Of a stretch of 64,000 nucleotides of DNA, positions 63,539 through 64,000 are shown one piece after another. The position numbers and the translations under genes are program-made. The stretch spans positions 186,001 through 250,000 of the forward strand of contig NZ_BDBT01000004.1 of the NCBI RefSeq assembly GCF_001613125.1, given 5' to 3'. This DNA comes from Nocardia shimofusensis NBRC 100134. Lineage in GTDB: Bacteria > Actinomycetota > Actinomycetes > Mycobacteriales > Mycobacteriaceae. The notes under the pieces were generated by a model. It did no database searches and was not told where the DNA came from. It saw only the letters and a list, made by a program, of their open reading frames with translations. The stretch's first letter is position 1; every line of letters begins with the position of its first letter.

Positions 63539-64000
63539 TCGGTCTCTACCAGCCGGGGGATTCTCTGGTGCACCGGTTGCCCGCCGGGGTGAAACTGCTG
63601 TTGCTGTTCGCCTCCATCGCCGCGGTGACCGTCGCGGTGCGCGAACCTCTCGCCGTCGCGATCGCCGGGGGAGTGGTCGCCGCACTGTTCGCGCTCGCCG
63701 GGATCGGCTGGCGGTTGGCGCTGGCCCAATTGCGTCCGATCGTGTGGATGCTGGCCGTGATCGCGATCTTCCAAGTGCTGCTGACCTCGCCGCAGCGGGC
63801 GGTGGTGGTGTGCGGGGTGCTGTTGCTGTCGGTGGCGCTGGCCGCGCTGGTCACCTTGACCACGAGGATCGGCGACATGCTCGACGCGGTGACCCGCGCG
63901 CTGGGTCCCCTCCGCCGCTTCGGCGTCGATCCCGATCGCATCGGCTTGCTGCTGGCGCTGGCGATCCGCTGCGTGCCGCTGCTGACCGACATCGTGCGGG
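63535..64000 (+). CDS. bioN: Biotin ECF transporter T component BioN, 5' part (cut by window edge)
   Basis: The frame starts at an ATG overlapping the bioM stop by 4 bp and stays open to the end of the window (155 codons seen). It encodes MIGLYQPGDSLVHRLPAG followed by several membrane segments and the ALAIRCVPLL region, as in EcfT/CbiQ proteins that couple the ATPase to BioY. The C-terminus lies outside the window. Confidence 0.93.
   Translation, partial: MIGLYQPGDSLVHRLPAGVKLLLLFASIAAVTVAVREPLAVAIAGGVVAALFALAGIGWRLALAQLRPIVWMLAVIAIFQVLLTSPQRAVVVCGVLLLSVALAALVTLTTRIGDMLDAVTRALGPLRRFGVDPDRIGLLLALAIRCVPLLTDIVR

Overview
The window is high-GC actinobacterial DNA, most likely from Nocardia or a close mycolate-producing relative. 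The evidence is the strong G/C bias at third codon positions, a cyclopropane/mycolate-type methyltransferase, a PknK-like kinase-regulator, an hsaE-hsaG-hsaF-type catabolic trio, and a biotin ECF transporter behind a BioQ-like operator. The genus is an inference. No tRNA, rRNA, CRISPR array or insertion sequence was found.

Bases 1-30,300 hold a large type I polyketide region whose left end lies outside the window. It contains the 3' part of an AT-KR-ACP protein. Next is an unusual free-standing KS fused to a dead, shortened AT with no ACP. A five-gene methoxymalonyl-ACP cassette (FkbG, K, J, I, H type) follows on the minus strand. A plus-strand operon then encodes a free ACP with a TTG start, a membrane desaturase, a fatty acyl-AMP ligase, two SDR enzymes, a cyclopropane-synthase-family methyltransferase and an FAD amine-oxidase-like protein. 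Two large PKS proteins (ACP-KS-AT-DH-KR-ACP and KS-AT-DH-KR-ACP) and a separate thioesterase complete it. The likely logic is that a modified fatty acid is activated, loaded on an ACP and extended by the PKS. Two ATs share a 301-bp identical stretch.

Bases 29,282-37,740 are the most interesting part. A minus-strand operon encodes a P450, a DJ-1-family protein resembling isonitrile hydratase (catalytic Cys101), a PvcA/DIT1 isonitrile synthase, a PvcB-type Fe/2-oxoglutarate oxygenase, a UbiA-family membrane prenyltransferase, an SRPBCC protein and an FAD monooxygenase. A divergent paralogous SRPBCC gene and a ketosynthase-III-like gene with an Asn in place of the active-site His flank it. I read this as an isonitrile pathway that carries its own isonitrile-converting enzyme and a prenylation step, next to a lipid-primed PKS. 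Whether both make one hybrid product cannot be decided from sequence.

After about 1.2 kb without a convincing gene, bases 38,981-48,891 encode an oxidation and activation pathway: SCP2 carrier, alcohol dehydrogenase, aldehyde dehydrogenase, P450, 3Fe-4S ferredoxin and ferredoxin reductase. It continues past a GAF-LuxR regulator with an acyl-CoA synthetase and an acyl-CoA dehydrogenase. This fits turnover of a terpenoid, steroid or aliphatic alcohol through alcohol, aldehyde, acid and acyl-CoA.

Bases 49,200-59,624 hold regulators and general metabolism: a kinase-ATPase-LuxR fusion, a DUF35 zinc-ribbon protein, a beta-lactamase-fold hydrolase, an 18-cysteine copper-storage-like protein, and an IclR regulator divergent from the hydratase / acetaldehyde dehydrogenase / aldolase trio. 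A small MerR regulator closes this part.

Bases 59,640-64,000 hold a hairpin-rich leader, a BioQ-like palindrome and the biotin transport operon bioY, acyl-AMP ligase, thiolase, bioM, bioN. The last gene runs off the right edge.
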